Assembly (NCBI RefSeq): GCF_900113015.1
Contig: NZ_FONV01000001.1
Coordinates: forward strand, 1-64,000
Direction of reading: 5' to 3'
DNA: 64,000 bases
Source: Actinoplanes philippinensis
GTDB lineage: Bacteria > Actinomycetota > Actinomycetes > Mycobacteriales > Micromonosporaceae
Part shown: piece after piece, positions 1 to 7,822 of the stretch
Numbering within the stretch: the first letter of the stretch is position 1
How the letters are laid out: every line of letters starts with the position of its first letter
Position numbers and translations under genes: made by a program
Notes under the pieces: generated by a model
Told to the model about the DNA's origin: nothing
Database searches by the model: none
The model's input: only the letters and a program-made list of their open reading frames with translations

Positions 1-78
1 CCTTTCCGCTCGACTTGCATGTGTTAAGCACGCCGCCAGCGTTCGTCCTGAGCCAGGATCAAACTCTCCAACAAAATC
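1..78 (-). rRNA. rrs: 16S ribosomal RNA, 5' end only (partial)
   Basis: The reverse complement reads the universal bacterial 16S start (AGAGTTTGATCCTGGCTCAG) followed by the actinobacterial GACGAACGCTGGCGGCGTGC and the CAAGTCGAACGG stretch. Only the first ~75 nt are present; the gene runs off the left edge. The mature 5' end is placed near 78 by analogy and could be a few bases off. Confidence 0.97.
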
Positions 79-181
79 TTTGGAAAAGCGTCCCGGCAAC
101 AAAAAGTTGCCAAAGGAATCTCCAACCCATCCGTAGATAGGCCGGGGTATTGCCATAATTGGCACTGGCTTATCAAGCACC

Positions 182-203
182 CTGTTGAGTTCTCAAAGAA
201 CAA
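182..203 (-). promoter_or_regulatory. rrn leader boxA-like antitermination element
   Basis: On the minus strand the leader contains GTTCTTTGAGAACTCAACAG, the conserved TTCTTTGAGAACTC-type segment found about 100 nt upstream of actinobacterial 16S genes. It is thought to nucleate antitermination and early rRNA processing. The match is by eye. Confidence 0.7.
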
Positions 204-260
204 CCGCACACCATCAAAACGTTCCGCATTCCGCGGCCCGCCCTCCGGGGCACTCGCTCT

Positions 261-288
261 ACTCTACCCGCCGTTTCCGCCGTGTCAA
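261..288 (-). promoter_or_regulatory. rRNA operon promoter (housekeeping sigma type)
   Basis: On the minus strand TTGACA (288-283) is followed after 16 bp by TAGAGT (266-261), a close match to the actinobacterial housekeeping sigma consensus. Transcription would start about 175 nt before mature 16S, ahead of the boxA-like element. An A/T-richer stretch lies immediately upstream (290-345). More rrn promoters could exist upstream but none is as clear. No gene is evident between here and about 600. Confidence 0.75.
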
Positions 289-628
289 ATCCGCGTTTCG
301 CAACCGAATTCACCACAACAAAAACACACCAAACCACGCGATCACCAAGACCGCTTGATCAATGCTTTGGGTTCCTCCAGGACGGCCGCGCCGGGCCCCT
401 GAACCGGGTCCCGCTCGCTCGCCCGTCTCCCTGGCGGCTCGGTAAACATTACTCGTCCACCCCGGCAACTCCAAATCGGGGGGCCGCGACGGGCGTCACA
501 TCATCCTGTCGGGCTAAAACGCTCAGGTCAGCGGCGTTCTGCCCGACAAAGCCGGTCATTTCGTCACCGCTGCATCGGCCTGTGGACAGCGAGATGTGGG
601 ACGTGCGTGGAAGGCATATAACGAACGC

Positions 629-1234
629 ATGCGCACTGACGAGCTCGCCGACCTGATCGCCGAGATACCCGGAACAGACGTCTCCGCGGTCCCCGGCATC
701 GTCACGGTGCGGGTGCCCGCGATCGACGACACGGCACGGATCATGTTCCGGGACGTCCTCGACGCGTACGAGGTGATGGTCCCGACCGGGGCGCCCGCCG
801 TGCAGGTCGACATCAAGCGCAGACGAGAGTCGCTGCCGCTGATCTTCACGGTCGACGACGTGGTCTTCGCCCCCACGTACGCCGACGATCTGGTCGACCC
901 GGAGGACGAGCTGCTGGTGCCCGCGATGCCCGGCATGATCGCCTACTCGGAGATGCACCGGGACGTGCGTGCTCTCGGGAAGGCGATCGACGACCCGGCT
1001 GTCGAGCTCGACCCGGAGATGCTCGCCGCCACCCTCCTGGCGCACCGCTGCTTCATCGCCGGCGCGATGCGGGTCGGCCTGTGGCCGGTCCGGGTGGCCG
1101 CCTGGTGGGAGTACACGTCAGCCCGCGCGGCCGCCACGGTTCAGCTGGCCCGTTTCCGCCCCGACTCCCGCTGGGACGAGCTGATGGCCGACGTCACCGA
1201 AGCCCGCCGCCAGTCCGCCCCCGCCGAACTCTGA
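629..1234 (+). CDS. Hypothetical protein, 201 aa
   Basis: No family is recognised. The protein is acidic and soluble, with no signal peptide or membrane segment. The N-terminal half (DELADLIAEIPGTD through a hydrophobic strand region) looks alpha/beta. The C-terminal half has a Trp-rich helix (AAWWEYTSARAAA) and an Arg-rich tail. Codon use is typical of the genome, which supports it being real. The start is uncertain: ATG at 629, with a GGAAGG sequence 13 nt upstream, is used here; an in-frame GTG at 596 would add 11 residues. It ends 28 nt before the next gene, so the two may be co-transcribed. Confidence 0.6.
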   Translation: MRTDELADLIAEIPGTDVSAVPGIVTVRVPAIDDTARIMFRDVLDAYEVMVPTGAPAVQVDIKRRRESLPLIFTVDDVVFAPTYADDLVDPEDELLVPAMPGMIAYSEMHRDVRALGKAIDDPAVELDPEMLAATLLAHRCFIAGAMRVGLWPVRVAAWWEYTSARAAATVQLARFRPDSRWDELMADVTEARRQSAPAEL

Positions 1235-1262
1235 TCAGCCGGACCATCCACGAGGACCGCCG

Positions 1263-2069
1263 ATGAGACGCCACCTGACGATCCTGCTGACCGGCACGCC
1301 GGCCGCGCTCCTGGAGGACTGGCGGCGGGCCTGGGATCCGGTCATGGCCGCGGTCGTTCCAGCACACGTGACGCTGGTCTACCCCGAGGAAGCGCTCCTG
1401 AGACCGCCGGACACCCCGGGGCGGGGAGAGAAGCCCGCGGGGGTACGAATCCTGGACCCATCGAAGGTGGCGGACCTGATAGCGGAGACGGCGCCGTTCC
1501 GGCTGCGCCTGGGTGAGGTCATCACGCTGGATGAGAGGCACGGCGGCGTGTTCGTCGCGGTCCACGACGTCGACGGCACATGGGCACAGCTCCGACACCG
1601 GCTCCTCGGACCGGCCACCGAGGGGCCAGCCACCGCCGAAGGACCAGCCATCAACCAAGGGCCATCCACCGCCGAAGGGCCAGCCACCACCGCGGGACCG
1701 GCCACCAGCGGAAGGCAAGCGAACGCGGAAGGACCAGCCACCACCGAAGGAGCGGCCACCAGCGGAAGACCGGCCACGACAGAAGGGCCAGGTGTGACTT
1801 CCGGCTTCCCGCCGCACGCGACGATCCTGCATCCGCGCACGTCGAGCCGCGGCCCGGAGTGCTGGAAGGCGCATCGCGGCATGTCTCTGAACGGCGAGTT
1901 CACCGTCTCGGAGATCGTCCACACCACGACGACCGGGGAGGCGTTCGTCGTCGAGAGGCGGTTCCCCTTGGGGCAGCCGAGCCGTTCCCGCCTGCCGGAC
2001 GAAGCGAAGGACGAGCCGGCGCCGACGCGGCCAGCGACGGGAGGACGACGCCGCCCAGGCCCCGGATGA
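1263..2069 (+). CDS. 2H phosphoesterase / 2'-5' RNA ligase-like protein with a low-complexity insert
   Basis: The protein carries two HxT motifs typical of the 2H phosphoesterase superfamily (2'-5' RNA ligase, cyclic phosphodiesterases): H35-V-T37 in PAHVTLVYP and H185-A-T187 in PPHATILHP. These residues form the twin catalytic histidines in that fold. Between the motifs, residues ~116-176 are a degenerate repeat of GPATTEG/GPATSGR units encoded by a repetitive GC-rich stretch (about 1608-1793). Family members normally have a compact ~170-190 aa domain, so this is an insertion into the fold. The C-terminal ~35 residues are Arg/Pro-rich and overlap decayed transporter DNA on the other strand. 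The ATG has GAGGA 7 nt upstream. Substrate unknown. Confidence 0.7.
   Translation: MRRHLTILLTGTPAALLEDWRRAWDPVMAAVVPAHVTLVYPEEALLRPPDTPGRGEKPAGVRILDPSKVADLIAETAPFRLRLGEVITLDERHGGVFVAVHDVDGTWAQLRHRLLGPATEGPATAEGPAINQGPSTAEGPATTAGPATSGRQANAEGPATTEGAATSGRPATTEGPGVTSGFPPHATILHPRTSSRGPECWKAHRGMSLNGEFTVSEIVHTTTTGEAFVVERRFPLGQPSRSRLPDEAKDEPAPTRPATGGRRRPGPG
1608..1793 (+). repeat. Degenerate in-frame repeat encoding GPAT(T/S)-rich units
   Basis: Roughly ten imperfect units related to GGGCCAGCCACCACCGAAGG are repeated in frame inside the 2H phosphoesterase-like gene. They encode GPATTEG, GPSTAEG and GPATSGR variants. Unit length wobbles in multiples of three, so the reading frame is kept. Confidence 0.8.
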
Positions 2070-2345
2070 GGCGGCCGGCGATCATGACGGGCAGGTCGGC
2101 GGTGAGAGGGCGCCGACGCTCATACGGTCAGGTCAGGGCACGAGGAGGATGCGGCGTTTGCCGTGGGTGCCGGCGAGCCGTCCGAGGACCGGCGCGCTGA
2201 GCGGGAAGGCGCTGAGCGGGAAGGCGGCGCCGGACGGCGTGGTGCCGCGTTCCCGCTGGAACACGCCGGCCGCCGGCACGACCGGCGACTGCGTCACCGA
2301 GTACGCGACAGTGGCGAGCCAGAAGCGTCCGAGCGCGGCCTGAGC
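1990..2345 (-). pseudogene. Decayed MFS transporter fragment
   Basis: Minus-strand translation of 2133-2345 ends in PLSAPVLGRLAGTHGKRRILL, the hallmark loop 2-3 motif of drug-efflux MFS transporters (GRLADRxGRRR). After an in-frame stop and a short gap, another frame (2085-2049) reads IAGRLIRGLGGVV, which matches the next conserved segment of that family (I/L-A-G-R-x-x-Q-G-x-G). The two pieces are in the correct order but out of frame, with the segment between them shortened. No full-length transporter can be read. Likely a remnant; the alternative is chance similarity in GC-rich DNA. Confidence 0.45.
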
Positions 2346-2477
2346 GGCGCGTTCAAAGATCAAGACCTATCTCTTGTACGGCCACCGCCACCCCGGCCGC
2401 AACCACCCCGTCCCACCCTCCCCGCCTTCGTCACCGCCCCGTGGATCTGTCGCAGCTGCCCCGGCTGGGGTGGCCGG

Positions 2478-2640
2478 CGGCGGACGCGGTGGGGAGAGAC
2501 ACCCATGTCCCCCGGCCAAGCGGCGGACGTGATGGGGAGGGACGCCCACGTCCCCCGGCCAAGCGGCGGACGCGGTGGGGAGGAACGCCCACGTCCCCGG
2601 CCAAGCGGCGGACGCGGTGGGGACGGGCGTCCGCCGCCGG
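2478..2640. repeat. 43-bp GC-rich tandem repeat, ~3.7 copies
   Basis: Units start at 2478 (43 bp), 2521 (43 bp), 2564 (42 bp) and 2606 (partial). Each begins CGGCGGACGCGGTGGGGA and ends CCCCGGCCAAG. Inside the units is GGGACG-CCCA-CGTCCC or a near variant, able to form a short hairpin. The array sits just beyond the 3' end of the sulfonate operon and may act as a compound transcription stop, but there is no T-run. No gene is seen between the MFS fragment and this array. Confidence 0.85.
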
Positions 2641-2664
2641 GCCCGGGGAGCGGGCGCGCTGCTG

Positions 2665-4023
2665 TTATCGGGTGAGCGCGCCCGTGCCGGTGGTGCGGGG
2701 TGCGGTGTTGCGGTTGGCGGGACGGGGCAGGCCGTAGTGTTCGCGCAGGGTGCGGCCGGTGTACTCGGTGCGGAAGCGGCCGCGGTCCTGCAGGATCGGG
2801 ATCACCTGGTCGACGAAGGCCTCCAGTCCGGACGGGAGGACCGGGGCCATGATGTTGAAGCCGTCGGCGGCGCCGTTCTCGTACCACTGCTCGATCTTGT
2901 CGGCGACCTGGGCCGCCGTGCCGGTGAAGGTGAGATGGCCGCGGCCGCCGCCGAGGCGGGCGATCAGTGCGCGGACCGTGAGGTTCTCCCGGCGGGCGAG
3001 GTTGACGACCAGGGTGCGCCGGCTCTTGGCGCCCTCGATCTGCTCCTCCTCGGGCAGGTGCGCGGGTAGTGGCTCGTCCAGGGACAGCTCGGACGCGTCG
3101 ATGCCGAGGAGGCCGGCGAGCTGGGTGAGCGCGTACTCGGGGCGGATGAGGCGTTCCAGTTCGGCTTCCAGGGCCTGGGCCTCGGCGACGGTGCGGCCGA
3201 TGATCGGCACGATCCCGGGCAGGATCTTGATGTGGTCGGGGTCGCGGCCGTGTTCGGCGGCGCGACGTTTCAGGTCGTCGTAGAACTCCTGCGCGTCGGC
3301 CAGCGTCTGGTGTGCGGTGAAGACGGCTTCGGCGTACCGCGCGGCGAAGTTGCGGCCGTTCTCCGACGAGCCTGCCTGGACCAGCACCGGGTGTCCCTGC
3401 GCGGAGCGCGGGACGTTGAGCGCCCCGGCGACCGAGTAGTAGGTTCCCCGGTGCGCCGGCGGGTAGATCCTGGTGTCGTCGCCCCAGACGCCGGTCTCCT
3501 TGTCGGCGACGATCACGTCGTCGTCCCAGGAGTCCCAGAGTTTGAGCGACACGTCGACGAATTCGGCGGCCCGCTCGTAGCGCTCCCGGTGGGCGGGCAG
3601 GTGGTCGAGGTTGAAGTTGCGGGCCGCGTCGAGGCCGGCGGTGGTGACGATGTTCCAGCCGGCCCGGCCGCCGCTGATGATGTCGAGCGAGCCGAAGCGG
3701 CGGGCCAGGTTGTACGGCTCGTTGTAGGTGGTCGACGCGGTGGCGATCAGCCCGATGTGCCGGGTCGCCCCGGCAAGGGCGGTGAGCAGCAGGGTCGGTT
3801 CGAGGGCGCCGGACGGGCGGCGGCCGACCTGGTCCCAGAGGACCGGCCCGTCGGCCAGGAAGAGCGAGTCGAGTTTGCCGCGCTCGGCGATCCGGGCGAG
3901 GTTCTTGAAGTGTTCGACGCTCTGATCGGCGTACGGGTCGCTCTCCGGCAGCCGCCAGGACGCCTCGTGATGGCCGACGCTCATCAGGAACGCGTTGAGG
4001 TGGAGCCGGCCGGGACGGGTCAT
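2665..4023 (-). CDS. NtaA/SnaA/DszA-family FMN-dependent monooxygenase (LLM class)
   Basis: 452 aa, the usual length for this family of two-component flavin monooxygenases, which use FMNH2 from a partner reductase and act on nitrilotriacetate, dibenzothiophene sulfone, pristinamycin or sulfonates. The N-terminus (RLHLNAFLMSVGHHEASWR), the GRAGWNIVTT segment and LVQAGSSENGR are diagnostic. ATG at 4023 overlaps the TauD stop (TGATG), so translation is coupled. As the last gene of the sulfonate transporter operon, it probably releases sulfite from an organosulfur compound. No reductase gene is adjacent, so FMNH2 would have to come from elsewhere. Substrate not deducible. Confidence 0.88.
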   Translation of the reverse strand: MTRPGRLHLNAFLMSVGHHEASWRLPESDPYADQSVEHFKNLARIAERGKLDSLFLADGPVLWDQVGRRPSGALEPTLLLTALAGATRHIGLIATASTTYNEPYNLARRFGSLDIISGGRAGWNIVTTAGLDAARNFNLDHLPAHRERYERAAEFVDVSLKLWDSWDDDVIVADKETGVWGDDTRIYPPAHRGTYYSVAGALNVPRSAQGHPVLVQAGSSENGRNFAARYAEAVFTAHQTLADAQEFYDDLKRRAAEHGRDPDHIKILPGIVPIIGRTVAEAQALEAELERLIRPEYALTQLAGLLGIDASELSLDEPLPAHLPEEEQIEGAKSRRTLVVNLARRENLTVRALIARLGGGRGHLTFTGTAAQVADKIEQWYENGAADGFNIMAPVLPSGLEAFVDQVIPILQDRGRFRTEYTGRTLREHYGLPRPANRNTAPRTTGTGALTR

Positions 4024-4919
4024 CACTGCACCTGCGGGGTGTAGTGGGTGGCCTCGTCGCCTTCGAGGATCCGGGACTTCTCGCCGTTCACACCGACCGG
4101 GACGTCGCCGGCGACGGTGACGCGGTGCAGCTTGCGGGGCAGGTCGCCGTAGTCGTCGGCGGCGTAGTGCTGGGTGGACCGGTTGTCCCAGACGACGATG
4201 TCGCCGACCTGCCACTTGTGACGCAGCGTGTTCTCCGGGCGGGTCACGTAGTGCTGCAGCAGCCGCAGGATGTCGCGGCCCTCGGTGCGCGACAGGCCGA
4301 CGATCCCGGTGACGAAGTTGCCGATGAAGAGGTTGGGCACGCCCGAGTCGGGGTTGACGCGGACCACCGGGTGCGCGGTGCGGTAGCGGGTGGAGACGAA
4401 GACCTTCTGGTACTCGTCGACCTCGGCCGAGCGGAACTGCGGGTGCTCGGCGTAGTCGTACTCGTTGGAGTGCTCGGCCCACAGCCGGTCGGCCAGCAGC
4501 CGCAGGTGTTCGGGCAGGTCGGCGTAGGCGGCGGCGGTGTTGGAGAACAGGGTGTCGCCGCCGTACGGCGGGATGACGAGGCTACGGAGCGTGGTGGCCT
4601 TGGGCGGGGCGACCACGAACGTCACGTCGGTGTGCCAGGCGTTGGCGCGGGCGCCGGGGCCGCCGGCCACCTCGAGGACGTTGGCCTGGCCGTCGACGGA
4701 CGGGACGGTCGGGTGGGCCAGGGTCAGCTCCCCGAAGAGCGAGGCGAACCGCTGGTGCTGCTCGTCGTCGAGATGCTGTCCGCGGAAGACCAGCACCTTG
4801 TGCTCGACCAGCGCGTCGTGGATGTCGGAGGCGTCGCCGGGCTCGATCGGGAGCTTGAGGTCGATGCCGGAGATATCGGCGCCGAGGCGGCCGCCGATGC
4901 GGGTGACGGTGATGCTCAT
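4023..4919 (-). CDS. TauD/TfdA-family Fe(II)/2-oxoglutarate dioxygenase
   Basis: 298 aa. The iron-binding facial triad is visible as H-x-D in AWHTDVTF and the distal His in NRSTQHYAADDY. GGDTLFSNTAAAY is the TauD-type segment after the first ligands. The family hydroxylates the carbon next to a sulfonate (taurine to sulfite plus aldehyde) or cleaves alkyl sulfates and aryloxyalkanoates, with 2-oxoglutarate. The ATG has GAAAGGG about 6 nt upstream. It sits 11 nt after the permease and overlaps the next monooxygenase by one base. Context points to sulfonate or sulfate-ester use under sulfur limitation; the exact substrate is inference. Confidence 0.9.
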   Translation of the reverse strand: MSITVTRIGGRLGADISGIDLKLPIEPGDASDIHDALVEHKVLVFRGQHLDDEQHQRFASLFGELTLAHPTVPSVDGQANVLEVAGGPGARANAWHTDVTFVVAPPKATTLRSLVIPPYGGDTLFSNTAAAYADLPEHLRLLADRLWAEHSNEYDYAEHPQFRSAEVDEYQKVFVSTRYRTAHPVVRVNPDSGVPNLFIGNFVTGIVGLSRTEGRDILRLLQHYVTRPENTLRHKWQVGDIVVWDNRSTQHYAADDYGDLPRKLHRVTVAGDVPVGVNGEKSRILEGDEATHYTPQVQ

Positions 4920-4930
4920 GGGGATCCCTT

Positions 4931-5752
4931 TCAGTGGGTGGTGCGCCAGGTGGAGAACCGGCGCTCGGTGACGATGAGGAGCTGGTTCACCAGCAGGCCG
5001 ATGGCGGAGATGGTGATGATCCCGGCGTACATGTCGGGGACCGCGAAGTTGTACTGCGCGTAGTTGATGAGGTAGCCGAGACCGGCCTTGGCGCCGACCA
5101 TCTCGGCGGCGATCAGGATGAGGATCGAGGCGGCGCCGGCCAGCCGGATGCCGGTGAAGATGGTGGGCACGGCGGCCGGCAGGACGACCTTCTGGAAGAG
5201 CCGGATCGGTCCCAGGCCCAGCGATCGGGCCGATTTGATCAGGAGCGGATCGACGGTACGGACGCCGCTGACCGTGTTCAGCAGGATCGGCCAGGTGCAG
5301 CCGTACAGGATGATGGAGATCTTGGAGGTCTCGCCCAGGCCCAGGATCAGCACGAAGACCGGCAGGATGGCCAGGGCCGCGGTGTTGCGGAACAGTTCGA
5401 GCAGCGGGTTCAGCAGGTTGGCGACCGGGCTGTACCAGCCGATCAGCAGGCCCAGCGGGACCGCGATGAGGATGGCCAGGCCGAAGCCGGCGGCCGAGCG
5501 GACCAGGCTGGCCTCGGTGTGGCTCCACAGCTGGCCGGAGACGGCCAGATCCCACCAGGCGACGAGCACTTCGGAGAGCGGCGGCAGGAAGGTGGCGTCG
5601 ACCAGTCCGAGGCGCGGGAAGATCTCCCACACGGCGGCGAGAAGACCGATGGCGAGGGTACGGGTGACGACCGCCCGGGCGACTCTGACCGCCCCGCGCG
5701 GGACCGGTTTCGGGCGGGCCACCGGCACGCTGCGGATGCTGATGCTAGACAT
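4931..5752 (-). CDS. ssuC: SsuC/TauC-type ABC transporter permease
   Basis: 273 aa with about six membrane segments and the binding-protein-dependent permease EAA loop around KSARSLGLGPIRLFQKVVLPAAVPTIFTGI, where it meets the ATPase. The helix beginning LAIGLLAAVWEIFPRLG is typical of nitrate/sulfonate/bicarbonate (NitT/TauT) permeases. The start overlaps the ATPase gene by 8 nt. The module would import organosulfonate through a homodimeric permease. The symbol reflects the SsuABC-like arrangement; nitrate or another anion cannot be excluded from the permease alone. Confidence 0.85.
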   Translation of the reverse strand: MSSISIRSVPVARPKPVPRGAVRVARAVVTRTLAIGLLAAVWEIFPRLGLVDATFLPPLSEVLVAWWDLAVSGQLWSHTEASLVRSAAGFGLAILIAVPLGLLIGWYSPVANLLNPLLELFRNTAALAILPVFVLILGLGETSKISIILYGCTWPILLNTVSGVRTVDPLLIKSARSLGLGPIRLFQKVVLPAAVPTIFTGIRLAGAASILILIAAEMVGAKAGLGYLINYAQYNFAVPDMYAGIITISAIGLLVNQLLIVTERRFSTWRTTH

Positions 5753-6545
5753 TGACCTTCAGCTCCTCGTTGCGGGCGCGGTCGACCTCGTCGCGCAGCA
5801 GGGTCCAGATCTCGTGGCGGTACCTGGCGAACTCGGGGTCGGAGCGCAGGTCCTCGGTCGCCGAGCGGGCGTCGATCGGCACGTCCACGACCTGCTTGAT
5901 CCGGCCGGGCCGGGAGGTCAGGACGGCGACCCGCCGGCCGAGGTAGACGGCCTCCTCGATGCCGTGGGTGATGAAGACGATGGTCTTGCCGGTCTTCTCC
6001 CAGATGCGCAGCAGTTCGTCCTGCAGGCCGTCGCGGGTCTGCGCGTCCAGGGCGGCGAACGGCTCGTCCATCAGCAGCACGTCCGGGTCGAAGGCGAGGC
6101 TGCGGGCGATGGCGACGCGCTGTTTCATGCCGCCGGACAGCTCGTGCGGGTAGCGGTCGTGGAAGCCGGCCAGGCCGACCAGGTCGAGGTGTTCACGGGC
6201 TCTGGCGGCGCGCTCGCGGCGGGTGACGCCCTTGGCTTCCAGGCCGAACTCGACGTTGCCCTGGGCGGTGCGCCACGGCAGCAGCGCGTACTGCTGGAAG
6301 ACGATGCCGCGGTCCAGGCCGGGGCCGGTGACCGGCTTGCCGTCGACCAGGATCCGGCCGGTGGAGATCTCGCTGAGGCCGCCGAGCAGGTCGAGCAGTG
6401 TGGATTTGCCGCAGCCGCTGGGGCCGACGATGACCAGGAACTCGCCGGCACGGACCTCCAGGTTGATGTCCTGGAGCGCGGTCACCGTACGGCCGCGGGC
6501 GTCGAAGGTCTTGCCGACGTTCTCGAAGCGGATCTTGGCGGTCAT
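5745..6545 (-). CDS. ssuB: SsuB/TauB-type ABC transporter ATP-binding protein
   Basis: 266 aa, the standard size. Walker A is GPSGCGKST, the Q-loop follows in FQQYALLPWRT, the signature is LSGGMKQR, Walker B is VLLMDEPFAALD and the switch His is in ITHGIEEAVYL. FQQYALLPWRTAQGNVEFGLE is typical of the NitT/TauT importer ATPases. The start overlaps the end of the binding-protein gene (4 nt, ATGA). It provides energy for uptake through the adjacent permease. Confidence 0.92.
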   Translation of the reverse strand: MTAKIRFENVGKTFDARGRTVTALQDINLEVRAGEFLVIVGPSGCGKSTLLDLLGGLSEISTGRILVDGKPVTGPGLDRGIVFQQYALLPWRTAQGNVEFGLEAKGVTRRERAARAREHLDLVGLAGFHDRYPHELSGGMKQRVAIARSLAFDPDVLLMDEPFAALDAQTRDGLQDELLRIWEKTGKTIVFITHGIEEAVYLGRRVAVLTSRPGRIKQVVDVPIDARSATEDLRSDPEFARYRHEIWTLLRDEVDRARNEELKVNV

Positions 6546-7564
6546 GCGGCGCCGCCGGTGGCGTACGCGTTGTACTCGTTGCTGAAGATGTCGGTGGCCT
6601 TGATGTCCTTCTTCAGCTCACCGGCCCGGTCCAGCCACTCGATCCAGGTGGTGAACTCGCGCTCCTCGATGACGCCGCCCGTGCCGTTGACGCCGTAGCT
6701 CTTCCAGAACTGGGTCTGGCTGTCGTCCTCCTGGCGGCCGCGCTTGGCGATGATCTCCTTGAGCTTGGCGACGACCTGGTCGCGCGGGGTGGTGCGGGAC
6801 CACTCGATGGCCTTGCCGACGCCGGAGACGAACGTCTTGACGGTGTCCGGGTTCTTCCTCAGGAAGTCGTCGCGGAAGATGTAGCTGCCCGCGGTGAACT
6901 TCCCGAGCAGGTCGTAGTCGGTGTAGAGGGCGTGGATGCCGCCCCGGTCGAGGGCCTTGTCGCGCAGCGTGCCGCCGAGGGCGGCGACGTCGATCTGCTC
7001 GGCGCGCAGCGACTGCTCGGTGTTGACCGGCGGGACCACGATCAGCTCGACCTGTTTGATCTCGTCGTCGGTGAGGCCCGCCTTGGCCAGGTAGGTCTTG
7101 GTGATCGCCTCGGAGTGGGCGCCGAGCGTGTTGACGCCGATCTTCTTGCCGATCAGGTCTCTGGCGGTCTTGATCGGGCTGTCGTCGAGGACGTAGAAGC
7201 CGTTGAAGGTGACGTCGTCGACGCCGTAGTAGCCGATGACCGCGGTGATCGGGGCGCCGGACGAGGCGAGCTTGACGATCGCGCCGTTGAAGGCGCCGCC
7301 GAAGTCGGTGTCGCCGGTGGTGGCGGCCTGGATGTCCTGCGGGCCGCTGATCGTGTTGCCGATCCAGTTGAGCTTGAGGTCGCCGAGGTAGCCGAGGTCG
7401 GCGGCCAGCTCGGGCAGTGTCACGGCGCCCACGCTGCCCTGGTAGCGCAGCTCCTTGACCTGGTCGCCCGCGGCGGGCTCGCCGGATCCACCGCAGGCGG
7501 CGAGGCCGGAGACGGCGAGGACACCGGCCAGGGCGGCGGCGAGAGCGGATCTGCGGGTTGTCAT
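6542..7564 (-). CDS. ssuA: SsuA/TauA-like substrate-binding lipoprotein
   Basis: 340 aa. The N-terminus has an Arg pair, a hydrophobic stretch and a lipobox (SGLAAC, Cys ~24), so it should be a membrane-anchored lipoprotein outside the cell. The body (LNWIGNTISGPQDIQAATTG, ADFGGAFNGAIVKLASSGAP-like region, IGKKIGVNTLGAHSEA) fits the NMT1/aliphatic sulfonate-binding family. It is the first gene of the five-gene minus-strand operon. The ATG is preceded by AAGGAG with a 6-nt spacer. It captures the substrate, probably an organosulfonate, for the SsuBC module. Confidence 0.88.
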   Translation of the reverse strand: MTTRRSALAAALAGVLAVSGLAACGGSGEPAAGDQVKELRYQGSVGAVTLPELAADLGYLGDLKLNWIGNTISGPQDIQAATTGDTDFGGAFNGAIVKLASSGAPITAVIGYYGVDDVTFNGFYVLDDSPIKTARDLIGKKIGVNTLGAHSEAITKTYLAKAGLTDDEIKQVELIVVPPVNTEQSLRAEQIDVAALGGTLRDKALDRGGIHALYTDYDLLGKFTAGSYIFRDDFLRKNPDTVKTFVSGVGKAIEWSRTTPRDQVVAKLKEIIAKRGRQEDDSQTQFWKSYGVNGTGGVIEEREFTTWIEWLDRAGELKKDIKATDIFSNEYNAYATGGAA

Positions 7565-7770
7565 CGGAGGCTCCTTAGGGAGGGAGAGCGCATGTCATCG
7601 ACCGGCGGGCCGCGGCGGCCGCCGGTGTTCACGAGGCAGGTTTCAGCGCGCCGGCAGAGCGCCGGCGGGGTCAGGGAAAGGGCTGTCAGCAACGTAAAGC
7701 GACGGCTCGCTCACGTCAGCCACTTTGTGACCCAGGCCACATACATTTCCCATAGAGTGAGTAGAGATTA
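7565..7770 (-). promoter_or_regulatory. Promoter and ~200-nt structured leader of the sulfonate operon
   Basis: This gap precedes ssuA and follows the Spo0M terminator. On the minus strand it contains the perfect inverted repeats CGCCGGC-GCTCT-GCCGGCG and ACCGGCGG-(N10)-CCGCCGGT, both between the A/T-rich probable promoter end (about 7740-7770) and the Shine-Dalgarno. I could not match it to a known S-adenosylmethionine or other riboswitch class. It could be a protein-binding or attenuation leader; no -35/-10 pair is convincing. Confidence 0.4.
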
Positions 7771-7780
7771 GGAGACGAAA

Positions 7781-7810
7781 GAGGGGCGGGAGCAACCGCT
7801 CCCGCCCCTC
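7781..7810 (-). terminator. Rho-independent terminator after the Spo0M-like gene
   Basis: A perfect 13-bp stem (GAGGGGCGGGAGC / GCTCCCGCCCCTC) with a 4-nt loop begins 12 nt after the stop codon of the minus-strand gene. On that strand it is followed by TTTCGTCTCC. It separates the Spo0M-like gene from the sulfonate operon on the same strand. Confidence 0.85.
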
Positions 7811-7822
7811 CGACCAGGCTCT

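Noticed and set aside
2360..2887. Open frames through the 43-bp repeat array
   Set aside because: The repeat has no stops in several frames, so long ORFs arise automatically. The peptides are Pro/Arg/Gly-rich with no start signals.
5088..6698. Plus-strand open frame across the ABC transporter genes
   Set aside because: It crosses three well-supported minus-strand genes and has shadow-type composition without motifs.
7565..7770. SAM-type riboswitch in the sulfonate operon leader
   Set aside because: Two strong hairpins exist, but I could not find the conserved core residues of any S-adenosylmethionine riboswitch class, so only a structured leader is claimed.
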